A stretch of DNA of 64,000 bases from Utricularia gibba (lineage: Eukaryota; Streptophyta; Magnoliopsida; Lamiales; Lentibulariaceae): positions 2,852,001 through 2,916,000 of the forward strand of contig NEEC01000002.1 in assembly GCA_002189035.1 (NCBI GenBank), read 5' to 3'. Both the position numbers and the translations under genes were made by a program. The notes under the pieces were generated by a model, which saw only the letters and a list, made by a program, of their open reading frames with translations, was not told where the DNA came from and did no database searches. Shown one piece after another: positions 1 through 12,044 of the stretch (position 1 is its first letter; every line of letters starts with the position of its first letter).

Positions 1-1075
1 TACTTAACGACAATTGATTTTAAATATGTCATGTTTGGAATGAAAAACACACCTATGGTATAGAAGATAAACTATGTTGCTTTGGGCAGCCTTCCTAATC
101 ATCATTGTATTGGATGAGTACTACGGTAGGTAAACACACATTATCTTTAACAATTAATTTATGCATAAATAAAAGATTGATTTGAAAAAGATTGAAGTAT
201 AAAAATCTCCAAATATTTAATTATTATCATTTGTGAAAAAGTGAAAAATTAATTTGAAGTAAAAAAATGTATTTAGTGATATAAGTGAAAGGTATATTAC
301 TAGGTTTTTTTAAGTAAGCGCAAGTCCCGCCGATATTGTGTACGGCATCAAAGTGTGCTGGAGTAAAATATGATAGCCGTATGATGCGCTCCCTCAGTTA
401 ACACAGTCGTTTGCGAATATTGTACGGACGCCGACTTCTCGTAACTGGGCCTCGTGCTCAAAGTAATCGGCCCAAATGTCCATTTTTGTTATTATTTTTA
501 TTATTTTTAATGTTTTTTATAAACTTTTTGCTGAGTTTTCCTTTTATTAGAATATGGAGATTTATTTTTATAATAAAAAAGTATACTAGTATTTATTTAT
601 GTTTTTTTCATGCACAAGCGCGTGGGTGCCTGGGGACATTGGCCCTCTGTCCACGTGAAGCAAGCGGTTTCACAGAGCCAAGTGTCCGCTGGGCCATCAC
701 CTGTTTGACGAAACAGTTGAAAATCCCAAATACCACGTCGAGATCGAACCGCGACAGCGACCGATCGGCAACAGCCGCCGGGTAATCTCTTCTCCTTTAA
801 CCTCCAGATAACGTAATCGAATGGCGATTGACGCGTTCAGACGAGATTTCTACTCTTTACCACCGCAAGACATCCCACGCGCTGTGACGCGCTGCCAGTC
901 TCCTGTTTCTGCTCGCAAATTGTCAGTATTTTTTTTGCGATGGACTGTCCACCATTCGTTGCCTGGAACCTCGAAGACCTATTATATCTCCTGCTTAAAA
1001 GCCGTAGTTCTCCGAATCTGGTGTCTTCTACTCTTATCATTCGCTTTACTGAGAAATTTCGGGATTTGAGGAGAA
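1..1075. other. Upstream/promoter region of the MADS-box gene
   Basis: This stretch has no supportable gene. The first ~600 bases are AT-rich. From about 610 to 1075 the base composition rises, as expected for a promoter and 5' leader just before the MADS-box start codon at 1076. The open frames here (411-785, 821-1069) have low-complexity or unrelated translations and match no family I know. Confidence 0.5.
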
Positions 1076-3704
1076 ATGGGGAGGAGAAGGCTGGAAATTA
1101 AACGAATCGAGGAGAAAAGCGCTAGGCAAGTGACCTTCTCAAAGCGGAGAAATGGGTTGCTGAAGAAAGCCAGGGAACTCTCGATACTTTGCGCTGCTGA
1201 TGTAGGCGTAATCGTCTATTCCAGCACCGGGAAGCTGTATCAGTACAGCAGCGGCAACAGGTATACTTTGCTTTGTCGCAAGTTCACGTCCGTACATATG
1301 ATATGCTCCAATATGGATGTTTGTCAATAATCTGGGGTTCGCTTGTGTTATAATTTGCTTCTTCTGCATGCAGTTTCTTTGGTTTATTACATTAGCGCAT
1401 GAAGCAAATCGATTATGCTGCGGAATCGTTGTTCTTGATTATTATTTAGCATACAATCCATCATTTCTTTGCATTTCGTAGCAAGTTATTGAATTGTTGT
1501 TGCGTAGATACAGATACTTTAAGCAAGATGATAGTTTTCCAGATACTTTAAGCAAGATGATATCCTAGGCTACTGCTAAGCCAACGACCGCTTCTTTAAT
1601 AGGATTTCCCCTTGTCACCAATCATGGAAGGCACCCGTTGTAATCGCACATGAATAATGCAATAAAAATAAAATGAGAATCAGTCGGCTGGTAGCCACTG
1701 TTATTTGTCAGCATGAGAAAAGAATGAATTTGGGGTTTCATCCCCATGGAACTTGCGCTTGACTGATGATAAAAACCAGCCACCAAATACTTGTTGACAA
1801 TACCCGGAATTCCCGGGGGGCGGGGAGGGGGGTGGTGTTATTGATGATGATGTGCTGTGATTATTAATTGTTTGTAGTAATCGGTGTGTTGAAGGAACCT
1901 GTGGTCAATATGTACAGAAATGTTAGTTTGTGAGATCCACCATTGTGCAAGTGCTGTTCATCACTTTCATTCCACGACCACTCTCACCATCTTTGGCTTT
2001 GTTTTTCCTTTTTTAGGACTTCCATGTAGAAATCCTGCTTGGCTTTATGGTGTTCTTTAACTTTGTAGTTGTGCTTTCGTCTTGGGCTGCATAATGGATT
2101 GTGAGATAGAATCACAAAAAAAATTCGAAAAATTCATGCCACTGAAATCCATTTTTGAAAAAGAAGACCCTTCGTTTCTTCGTGATACAAAAAAAATTCA
2201 TATTGTCAACCATAGGGTATCATTTGGTCTTCTAATTATTTCATGCTAATGTATTTAGTTTACCCGCTCCCTCCCACCCTCCTCTTTCCACATGCAATTA
2301 CAGCTTTCAAACTTGATGTTGAATATTCTTGCAAGGATTCTCACTGAACTATTTGAACCTGATCCAGCTTGCCCAGAACCGTATGGCGGTATTACAATTA
2401 TGCTGAGTCTGGAAAAAGCCCCACCGATGGTGATTGTAAGGAGCAGGTAAAAAATGAATATTTACAATTTTAGTCTTCTTGTTCATTTCTACTTGTGTTA
2501 TCCGCAGAAAAAACCCTTCCTTATTCAACCTTCTTTTCTCCTTCTTTGCGGGAGTGGATGTATGATTAGTAGAGTTCCTTGTAGCTATCAGAATAGGAGG
2601 AGCATATCTTGAAATCATGGAGACTTACCTTCAAAGAAGACTAAGCTCTATATTGCATTTGTCTAATGGTGATCCATGACTCGTCTCCTATTTATGACAT
2701 ATATTAAAGAGAATATATCTGCTACTACGAAGAGTAAAAGAGAATAGATTTATTATTTTGGTTTATTTCCTATACATGGTTCATGTTATTTTGGTTTTCT
2801 TTCTGATTTCAGACAATATGAGAAAGTCTAATAGTCGTTTTTAGTGCTAAAAGCATGCTCGTGCTAGTACAATAATGATGGATTGCATTGGATAGAAAAA
2901 GCACGTGGAAGTTTTAAGATTATTTTAATAGGTCAATGTGGATTTTCCTGAACCAGCTAGGTTTTGAAAGCTTCTCTTCCTATTGCGTTTTCAGGCTGAT
3001 TGCTCCAAGTATTCAGAGTATATCACAAGCGAGGAGCTCCTTCAACGGGTGGAAAGGTACTCTCTTTTGTTACTTCCAAAATGAGAGGCTGTACATTAAA
3101 AAGTTTGCGTTTTGTACAGACAACTTGCGGAGCCCTGTGATGACAACGACAGCCTGGTCGACCTTGTTGTTCTTGAAAATCAGCTCGAAGTGGCATTATT
3201 CCAAATAAAAAATGCGAAGGTTCTCCCTGCAACACTGGGATCTATCTGGCTAGTTTCATAATGTGCACACTAGCATCTGCCTTTTAGCTTAGTCTCTGCA
3301 AAAAAATGTTTTTGGCTAATTCATTGTCAATGTTCGTGACCACAATATCACTTTTGTGCAGACCCATTTGCTCATCAAAACCATGTCAGGTCTGCGAGAG
3401 GAGGTAGGTAGCAAGCATTCCTTCCAGATGTTCTTTTCGACCTCTTGGGTGGAAATCCATTGCTCACTTCATTCCTTTTCTGGCAGGAGAAGTCGCTGAG
3501 AGAAGAAAAGAGCCTTCTTGAGAGCAACAAGGTGATCACTGCGTTGAAAATGACTGCAATAACAATCGTTTTTCTTGTGTAAGTGACTGGATAATCCAAT
3601 CCTTCTTGCAGATCGGCAAGAAGAAAGTGAAGCCGACGAACGGAAATCTAGATCTCAATGCGGCTCCTGATGACCAACCCGGTGACTATAATGGGAACCG
3701 GTGA
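1076..3704 (+). CDS. FLC-clade MIKC MADS-box transcription factor, 7 exons
   Basis: Spliced exons are 1076-1260, 2368-2446, 2995-3056, 3120-3219, 3362-3403, 3487-3531 and 3612-3704. All have GT/AG borders and join into one 201-residue frame. The exon sizes (185, 79, 62, 100, 42, 45, 93) are the classic MIKC pattern. Exon 1 encodes a full MADS domain beginning [20 protein letters not shown], followed by an I region and a K domain (about residues 85-170). The start resembles FLC/MAF proteins (MGRRKLEIKRIENKSSRQVT type), and so does the K-box segment [22 protein letters not shown] proteins are nuclear repressors of flowering-time genes, but function here is inferred. The C-terminus holds DLNAAP (residues 185-190), an EAR-type repression motif. 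Intron 1 is the longest (1.1 kb). The exon 2 start at 2368 was chosen because it gives the canonical 79-nt exon; an AG at 2376 is an alternative. Confidence 0.88.
1511..1561. repeat. Direct repeat of 22 bp in MADS intron 1
   Basis: The 22-base unit CAGATACTTTAAGCAAGATGAT occurs at 1511-1532 and again at 1540-1561, separated by 7 bases. Both copies are identical and lie inside intron 1 of the FLC-like gene. Confidence 0.85.
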
Positions 3705-5326
3705 TGGAGGACCCTTCCGTCTTTCCCCATATCAGGTAACTACGATTGCTGATGTGATTTTCTACTGTGGTGATTGGTGAATGGTGTTTTTACTGCCAGC
3801 TTTTCGTAAGCCCAGAATAAATCGTTCATGACACTTGACTACTTGAGCTAATTATCAATAGAATAATTACGTCAAAAATTCACACTGTGTTTATCTAATG
3901 ATAAAAGTAATATTTTTTTATTATACATTGTACATTTTGTCATCACAAAATTTATCTCCACAATTTCTTATGTGCATGTTTAATAATATAATAAATTTTG
4001 AAGATTTTATATTTTAAGTAGTAAATATCAAGCATATTAGATTTCTCTATCTAAAGTACCTATAGTATACACTGTTTCAATGTTTGATATAATCGATTTT
4101 CAAGTCAAGTTAGCGTGTTTCATTTTTACGTAAATTGTTTATAAACCCTAAATTGTTTGTAAGTGTTTTCAATTTTCATAAAATTCCAGCATGGAATATT
4201 ATCGATAATGCATTTTGAAATATGTGTTATAAAAATATAGAAGCGTTTTTTTGTCAGTCTTAACCATGAATTACATGTGCATGAATTATATATTTTACAG
4301 AAATGTATTGAGCATGTAAAAACGAGTAATGGTATAGTTCATGCATGAATGGCACTTGGAAACTTTTTGTGTCGAGTTATGCATTTATATTGATCTTCTC
4401 GAGATATGATCTTACAATTTACAGAATTATCGCTTGTGAATAACTAATATGGATGTTGCTTAATCTTAATTTCACATACAACAATCATTAGCCTCATGCA
4501 TTTTTTATGTTTTTGAGATCTCAAAATCACACAGTTCTTATTTTGGATTCATTCACTCAACAATTCTCTCCTACTACATTGACAACCATATTCAATGGTA
4601 ATTTTATTACGTATAGTATTAATGTGTGTTCATCTAATTTTATATAATGATTTGTCAGACACACATGTGTGATGTAGTTTGGTCATCCATATGTTCGATG
4701 TCTATGACCTTAGCCCTCTGTCGCATAATCTTCCCATTTTGTACCTCGATTTAATGTGCATATGTATCATTTGTAGGATATGTGAATAATATGTTATTTT
4801 ATACAGCAAGTTCCGTGACAATTTGGATCACACGAATATATGTACTCCATATTGTATTTTTTGTTAAGATTCATGCAACAAACTCTAGCTATCTACAAAC
4901 TTAGTGACTATCTGTATTTTGTAAGTTTAACACACACGTTTTATTTTCTTATCCTAAATTATTTTTAATATAAAATGAACTTGACATGGCTTACGTTAGA
5001 ATATGTCCAGAAGTTTGTCTTTGATGAAGTCATTTCACAACAAATATTGGACATCTCAATAGAGATGTCATTTTCAGCTCACGACTATGAGGAAGCTCCA
5101 AGAAAACGGCGACCATCTAGCAGATGTAGGTAAAAATGAAGAGTGTAACTTCTATTTTTTGCTATTATTATAATTTGTAATTATTTTATATTACGTATAC
5201 AAGAAAAATATTTTTTATTATGATTTATAAAATTTCATGTACTATAATACATTATTTTTTATTACTCAAAAGAATACTTTAAAATTTGAATTATGTTCAT
5301 AAATTGAGCATTTGCATAGATTCAAT
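3705..5326. other. AT-rich 3' flank of the MADS gene, no gene seen
   Basis: After the MADS stop codon the sequence becomes strongly AT-rich with no open frame of note. I see no recognisable coding, RNA or mobile-element signature apart from the host copy of the target duplication at its right end (5319-5326). Confidence 0.5.
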
Positions 5327-6719
5327 TAGAGGTGAGTACAGTTACAGGTCAACCCATTAACCCAATGGATTAACCCGTCGTTGACTCGACTCGTGACTCA
5401 TACTTATGTATAACGGGCACGAGTCGGGTCATGGTTTGATGGGTACGGGTCAATCAGATGGATTAAGGGTTTTAAAAACCCTAATTTTTGTTATTTTCAT
5501 TATTCGTTCTTCAACAATACATTTCTTTCATTTCTATTGTACTAAGAACGTTACAATCCTTCATCTTTACTATACTTTTTGTTTACTTTATATGTTTTTT
5601 CAATAGATCTAAAGTTTTTGTTCTTCATGAGAGGTTTTATAGTTGTTTTTTTCTATAATTGTTCATTTCATCTATTGCATTGTGTTGGTAAGTTTTTTCT
5701 ATAAAATTTTCAAGTTTTATTTTCGTATTCCTATCAATTCTTTCAACAAACTCATTTCTATTTTCTCCGTTTGAAGTTATCGTCTTTGCTGTTGTTTTTT
5801 AGTATAATGAATTAGATTGCTGCTACTTTTTAGATATAGTGAATTATATTGATATTAATTAGCATAATTTTTATTTTCTTCAATTAAATTGATGCTGATT
5901 TTTCATTAAAGTAAGATTCATGATTAGTCAACTACGTTTGATGTTTTTTTAATGATTTTTATCATTTAATATTCCTTGGTATTTGAGTCATCTTATATTA
6001 GAGATTAATTTGAGCAATAACATCATTTGAAAAATGGCAATTACTATTGATTCATATTATATTTTATTTTTGTTTTGTAGATGGATGATTCATCTATTCC
6101 TTCAATATCTCAAAAGAATTAATTTTGGTAGGAATCCAATGACGAAATACGTTACTTTTACCAAAAAAAAAATATTATTATTGTGTTTTGTTTGACTCAT
6201 ATGATTGTTTTTTATTTTAATTTTTTTAATTTTTTAAAAGTTAGAACCAACACCTACATATTTTAGAATTTCGTAAAAGTTTCACAAAAAATGATATAGA
6301 ATAATTTCATATTAAAACCACTTCTAAAATAATTAATTTAATAAAAGTTCAATATATAAATATGGGTCATGCAAACAACACCTCATATTTGAAAATTTCG
6401 TAAGATTTTCACAAAAAATGATATAGAATAATTTTATATTAACGTCATTTTTTAAATAAGTAATTTAATAGGAGTCATGGACATGGATTATGCACCATAA
6501 GCATAACCCACACGTGTTTAAAAAATATATAAACATGAGTTGAACATATTATATTCATAGTTTAATTGATAATATTTTTATTTTTGAAACATGATGGTCA
6601 ATGGTTTAATTCGTATTAATGACATATATTGATAAACACCCTGGTCAACCCATACCCGGGTAGAGTTAAGGATCAACCCATGATCCATAGACCGGGTCGG
6701 ACCCATGTGCCCATCTCTA
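5327..6719. mobile_element. Non-autonomous hAT-type DNA transposon with perfect 8-bp target duplication
   Basis: The element begins TAGAGGTGAGTAC at 5327 and ends with the inverted GTGCCCATCTCTA at 6719, so the termini are imperfect inverted repeats of the hAT form TAGAgatGGGCA. It is flanked by the perfect 8-bp direct repeat GATTCAAT (5319-5326 and 6720-6727), the hAT target-duplication length. Subterminal zones are rich in GGGTCAACCC-like and GACTCG motifs, typical of transposase-binding subterminal repeats. The 1.39-kb interior is AT-rich and contains no intact transposase. A short frame at 6080-6120 might be a relic of one. A transposase acting in trans would be needed for movement. Confidence 0.85.
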
Positions 6720-6727
6720 GATTCAAT

Positions 6728-9017
6728 TATGTGGATTTGGTGGGTCAGTTGGAGGGGTGTTGCATGTTGTTTTCTCAACAAATTTTAAATATATAAAACG
6801 TAAAACACAAAAGAGTGTAATAGGAGTATCGATCTTAGGGAATTGAGTTTTGCGAAAAGTGTTTTGTAGAAAACTTTCACAAATTGTCACGGATTTGTAA
6901 AAGGGATTTTGAAGTAGGAGAATAAAAGATACAACCTAAGTAATGGACCTTGACTAAAAATTGCAGTTTTTGGAAATGACATTCCGCTTCCTTCTTTTGT
7001 CTATCCTCGCCTCGGTTTCCGTTGATTCCTTCCGAAGAGCTGGTTATAAGAGCAAGGAATAGTCTACTCTCCCTTACACTCTGATTGACAAGGAGGCACG
7101 AGAATAGCCTCATGTGATTCCCCTTTGGATGATTAAGAAGACAAGAGGATTGTCGTCGATTGCCTTCAAAACCGAATTGTGCACGAGTGCCCAATTGTTG
7201 CCAATGACCAGTGGCGAGTACGAGGTCATTACTCGTCCACTGTCGCGGTACTTCGGCTAAAATAATTTGCTACTTCCCTCAAACTGGTAGGGTTGGAGTT
7301 GATGCTTTTCACCTTAATCTTCATCAAGACCCGCGAGGAGTAACCTGCTACTTATGGATCGTGACTAAGAGTCATTATAGAAAGACCGCAACAAAACGTG
7401 TGGAAGTATGCAAAATCCGAATGAATTTAATGAAGAACCGAATTTAGTGCTCAACACTTGAAAGGAAACTTCATTTACTTTCAGAAACTAAAAAGATTTA
7501 GCTACAAAGGGTCATGAAAACAGAAACGAAAATGAAAGCTAAGTGTTCTTCCTCCTTAGAGGAGATGAAAAACTCAAAAGTTTTAAGTTTTCAAAGAAAA
7601 TGTCAAAAGTCTGAATATAAGTATTCTAATTTGATTTTAAATCACTCCCCACGTGCATTAACTACTTTTGGTCCTCTTCTTATTATTCCTTCTGTGTTGC
7701 GTGCGCCATTAGCTTTCTCCTGCGTGCAATTTAGTCCCCAATCATTACTGTAGACTCAGACATGTCATAAGTTAGGAGTCTTGACCAGTGTCAGTCTCCT
7801 GCCCATAATTGTTTCAAGTCACATGCAAGGTACAAAAAGTCAGTGTATGACCTCCTGCAAACATCCTGCAACAATCCACACTACCTGCTAACATATTTTG
7901 ATCAAAGTACACTAAAAAGATAAGAAAATATATACAAAATAAAAAATAAATTTTTCTAAGGAAATAGAATATTTATCAATATAAATCCTAAATTGAGTGA
8001 CTTAAGACTACATTAACACATAATAAGACATAATAATAACTAGAATATGATATTTAACATATTCCTCCATACTTGAATTATGCTTGTCCTTAAGTATGAA
8101 AATCCACGAAAAAAGGCAGAACCTAAATCATGATACATTACTAAGGCACATTCATCCTACAGCAGTCATTCACTCTAATTATTTTCCTATACTTCAATCA
8201 AATTAAGGTATGCATTCAAGTTTGCATGCATCATATAAAGACTTAACCAATGACTACTTATGTACTAACATTATCAAAGTAAATAAAAGCAACAACAAAC
8301 ACACACTATAGTGACTAAAGGCCTCTTCTTTTCTCTTTTCTCCTTTTTTTTTTTTTTTTTCAAAAAGAGGTCCCCCATTTGAGGAAGAATGTTTGGATTA
8401 CGAAACCTCATGTGTGGTGGTTACCACGGTTTCGCGAAACATCCTTACCTTTGGCACCTCTAATATCTTTATCTCTCTCCTTTTTTTTTTTTGAAAACTT
8501 TTTCGGTCCAATCACTATAGGAGTAGCAAAACATTTATTCACAAACTGATATATACAAGGAACGAGAATATTTTCATAGTCATGGTATGGTCTTTCCTAA
8601 AACATGCAATAAAGTTTTGATATCTAAAAATAAAAATAATTGAAGTAATTTCCTCCTAACAACAAGGAATTCATGAACCTAAGCATGATCAATCTTAAAA
8701 ATTCTAGCCTTACTCATGAAAGCAAATGTACTTGAGATGCATAGTGGGGAGTTTTTCACAAACAAAAACAAAAGAAAAACAAAACATGAAGTATGAAAGA
8801 AAAAAAATTCAACATAATAGCACATAAGTCCTAATGCCCAGAAAATACTAGCAAATAAAAAGAAACGTAAACTCTTCCCTCACACTTAATTTTGAGGATT
8901 TCCTCATCATCAAGTGCATCGGAGGGTATCTTAGTCATGGGGCATTCTGGAGTGTGAAGCAGTAGCCATAAAAGTGTCCAGTTTCGTGGAAAGAACAGAA
9001 ACGTGTTCGTGGAGACT
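6728..9017. other. Probable retroelement-derived intergenic sequence
   Basis: No intact gene is visible. The segment from 6880 to 7760 is less AT-rich than its surroundings and contains several short unrelated open frames, which suggests old element sequence rather than a host gene. Homopolymer T tracts occur near 8343-8360 and 8482-8493. Because an Athila-type gag relic on the minus strand follows directly, this may be the downstream body of that element, but I found no LTR pair or family signature to prove it. Confidence 0.35.
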
Positions 9018-10003
9018 CTAAATAGCTAGCAAGTGGGTGTGTTTGGTGGGGCTTGATGGGAAAGTGCTCCATGGGATGTCTGTTGACACACCATAGAGAT
9101 TCACAATTGAGGGAGGCATGGATGTGATGGTACTCTTGGTTACTGCTTGCACAAAAACAGCCTTTCCTTCAACCTCCTTCAGGTAGTTGCAAGAGAATAG
9201 GTCATTCGGATCGAGATAATGGAAATGGTTATCTACTTGAGGGGTTTGTTTGCCCAAGTTAACTTTCAAGTGTTGGGCAAGCTTGGTGATGAGAGAAGCA
9301 AAGGGGAGCACCCTCTCATTTTTGGCGGGGATGGAGTGCATTTGAGTTGCAATCCATCATTCCAAATTAATGGGGAGCTTCTTCATTATCGCCCACAGAA
9401 AGAACACTATAACCTTGGTAATGATGCTGACGCCCTGGTGGGTTGCACTGTAACAGCCTCCCAAATACCTATTCAAAACTAAAAGAGCAGGAGCACTCAA
9501 GCAATTGGCGTTGAGTTTGCATACAGAATATGGGGGATCATAGACATATATGGATGCATACGCATTCAGCACATTAAAATGTTCAACATAGTCACAAAAT
9601 ACTTGGAGGTAACAAGTAGTGGTTAAATTAAATTCAGAAACAAAGCCTAAGACCACATTAAAATCATTGATAGACATACAAAAATTTTATCACCAAGGCA
9701 AAAGGAAATGAGTTCCTCAGTAAGAGGATTTTCAGCCACATCCTCAAACACAAAAGTTGTATAAAATTCAAACACAAGTTTGAGATAAACCGACAAGCTA
9801 ATTTCAGAAAATCTACGCCATTTAGAGGAAGTATCAAATAAATGATTAATATCAGTCAACAAGTTCAAATGCACTAAAGTAGGCGTATGCAATTTAAAAT
9901 CAAACAAAATTCTGCCCAAGGTTAGGAGATTAAATAAGAGTTGAGCATTTTTATTTGAAAATCTCATAGTGTTTGTCAGCTGAGTGCAAGTAGGGGACTC
10001 CAA
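9018..10003 (-). pseudogene. Relic of an Athila-type (Ty3/gypsy) retrotransposon ORF1/gag
   Basis: Minus-strand frames read like the plant transposon/ATHILA ORF1 domain. In order they show WRRFSEISLSVYLKLVFEF, then ISFCLGDK, then SINDFNVVLGF, then HSIPAKNERVLPFASLITKL, each a familiar block of that family. The frame is broken by a shift near 9650-9677 and by an in-frame TGA at about 9354-9356, so it cannot make a full protein. A glutamate-rich strip on the same strand lies upstream around 10150-10250. No LTRs were identified. The family assignment rests on remembered motif order and not on an alignment. Confidence 0.65.
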
Positions 10004-11001
10004 GGCTCGGTCTCGCCAGCATTTTGTGCAACCGCACTGCCCTTTACCTCGTGACGTGGGTTGAAATGCTTTATCAACATTTTATTCTTTGGAAAAGAAC
10101 TCTAGACATGACCCTTCCATAGTGGCACACTCTATTTCAGAAATCTAGAGATCCACCTCTTCATCGATGGTGATCTCTTCATGCTCCTCTTCTTCCTATA
10201 TTGGAGAAGGGGATGAATGTAAAATAGGAATTTCAGCTTCCTTACCTTCTTCTCCAGCAATTTCCTCCGGTTGTGTGGGCTACGGGCTCTCAAGAGCAGA
10301 AATTGTTGCTGTGGAATTTGGAAGGCAATTTCCTTACCTTCACGTCAATCATAACAAGTCAAACAAAATTTACATTTCATGGATGTAAATAAAGAAACTA
10401 AACACGATTTTCCTCACAGTGAATTCTTTTTTTGATATTCAAACATCTTTTCTTCTAGTTATTGGAATAAACTTAGGTTGCAAACTATTCACATAAAAGT
10501 GCCTCATGAAAAGGTTTTCTACTTCCATAAATGGTTTTTCACTTGCAATTAAAATAAGCACATATTTCATTTGGCATGAAGTAATATCAAAATAAAAAGT
10601 GAAAGTAAGATTACATCCTACTACATTTAACTTTGATTATCTTAATAAATTAACCTTATCAAGATGTTTATTTGTAATATGTCTCAAGTAATTAGTAGTT
10701 CCATTGACATTTTTATCCTGATATGATTGATCATAATAACTAAATATTACCTATTGAATAGCTTTCTTATGTGTGAAATGATCTTATCAAGCAATTGATT
10801 GTTTTTTTGAAGATGTTGAATTTGAAATATCACCAACATCAATTGGGATCAACCATTGACCCATCAATTCAAACTCTAATTTTTAATAAAGAAATTCCAA
10901 AAAATCAAATGAACCTTAAAATAGGTCCAACTCATCGAGTCGATCCTAACTCGTGTTTCTCACTCGACCTTGACTCATTTTCCATGAGTTCGAGTCGCAA
11001 G
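10004..11001. other. Transposon-derived spacer, no gene seen
   Basis: The first ~400 bases likely belong to the 5' part of the gag relic. From 10400 the sequence is AT-rich. Between about 10840 and 11000 it carries CGAGTC/GACTCG-type motifs like those of the hAT elements, possibly an older element into which the next one inserted. Confidence 0.35.
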
Positions 11002-11594
11002 TAGACTTGGGCATGGGTATGGGTCAACTCGGGTTAGCTGCGAGTCAACCCGTATGGAATGGGTACAAGTTACTCGTAATCATGAAAAACAAGTACAAGT
11101 CGAGTCGATGATTTTCAACTCGGTAAATTATTCGAATAACTCGTGAAAAAATGATTGATTTATAATCTAAATTATTCATTTTTTAATTTAAATTTTATAT
11201 TTTTTTATTTAATATTAATAATTTGATATTAATTAATTCCGTCTATATTATATACTGCCAATCTCAAATATCGTAAGGAGGAAGAAAAAACTTTATTACA
11301 TTTTTTGAAATCGAATATTTAATCATTAAATAGATCATATACATATAAAAATATTACTATATAACAAAAAAAGTAAATAAAAAATAGAATAATTAATTAC
11401 AAAACAAAATAAAATACAGGTTGATGAGTCCATACTTGAGTCAACTCGACGAATCGACAGGTAACAAGTCAACTCGAGTACAATACGAGTTGGAGATCAA
11501 AACCCATCAACTTGTCGACTTGTGAACCCGTAATAGAGCCATGACTCGCAAGTCCGACTCGTTACTCGTCAAGTTGCGACCGTGTCCAACTCTA
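11002..11594. mobile_element. Small hAT-like element related to the 5.3-kb element
   Basis: The left end TAGACTTGGGCATGG (11002) and the inverted right end (reverse complement TAGAGTTGGACACGG, ending 11594) form imperfect terminal inverted repeats of the hAT type. Subterminal regions carry many GAGTCAACCCG- and ACTCG-type repeats, as in the 5327-6719 element. Flanking octamers GTCGCAAG and GTCATGAG match at 5 of 8 positions, so the target duplication is at best degenerate. The 0.59-kb interior is AT-rich and non-coding. Confidence 0.55.
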
Positions 11595-12044
11595 GTCATG
11601 AGTTCGATCCTAGACAGGTTGGCCCGCATGATTCATGAGTTGACCCTAATTCATGTTTAAATTTGAAACTCAAAGCTATCACCAGTGGTGTGTCTTCAGG
11701 GTGTTTTAGGGCATTCACATTGATGCCCGCATAATGTATAATCTATCTTATAATTTTATTTTTATTTTATTATTATTTAAAATAAAAATAATATTAAATA
11801 ATTTCTTTTATAATATTTATTAATTTTATATTAATTTACACAATTAATCAAATACAATAATAAATTTTATTTAAAAATAAAATAAAATTATTATTTAGAA
11901 ATTACATAATACATCACATCTAAAATTATGTAAATTTATTTCAAATATGCTTAATCAAATTAGTTTTCAACTGTCTATGCAATCTTGTGTTATTGAATTT
12001 CAAAACTCAAGCAAGATATACTTCAAAAGAATGGATATTTTGTT

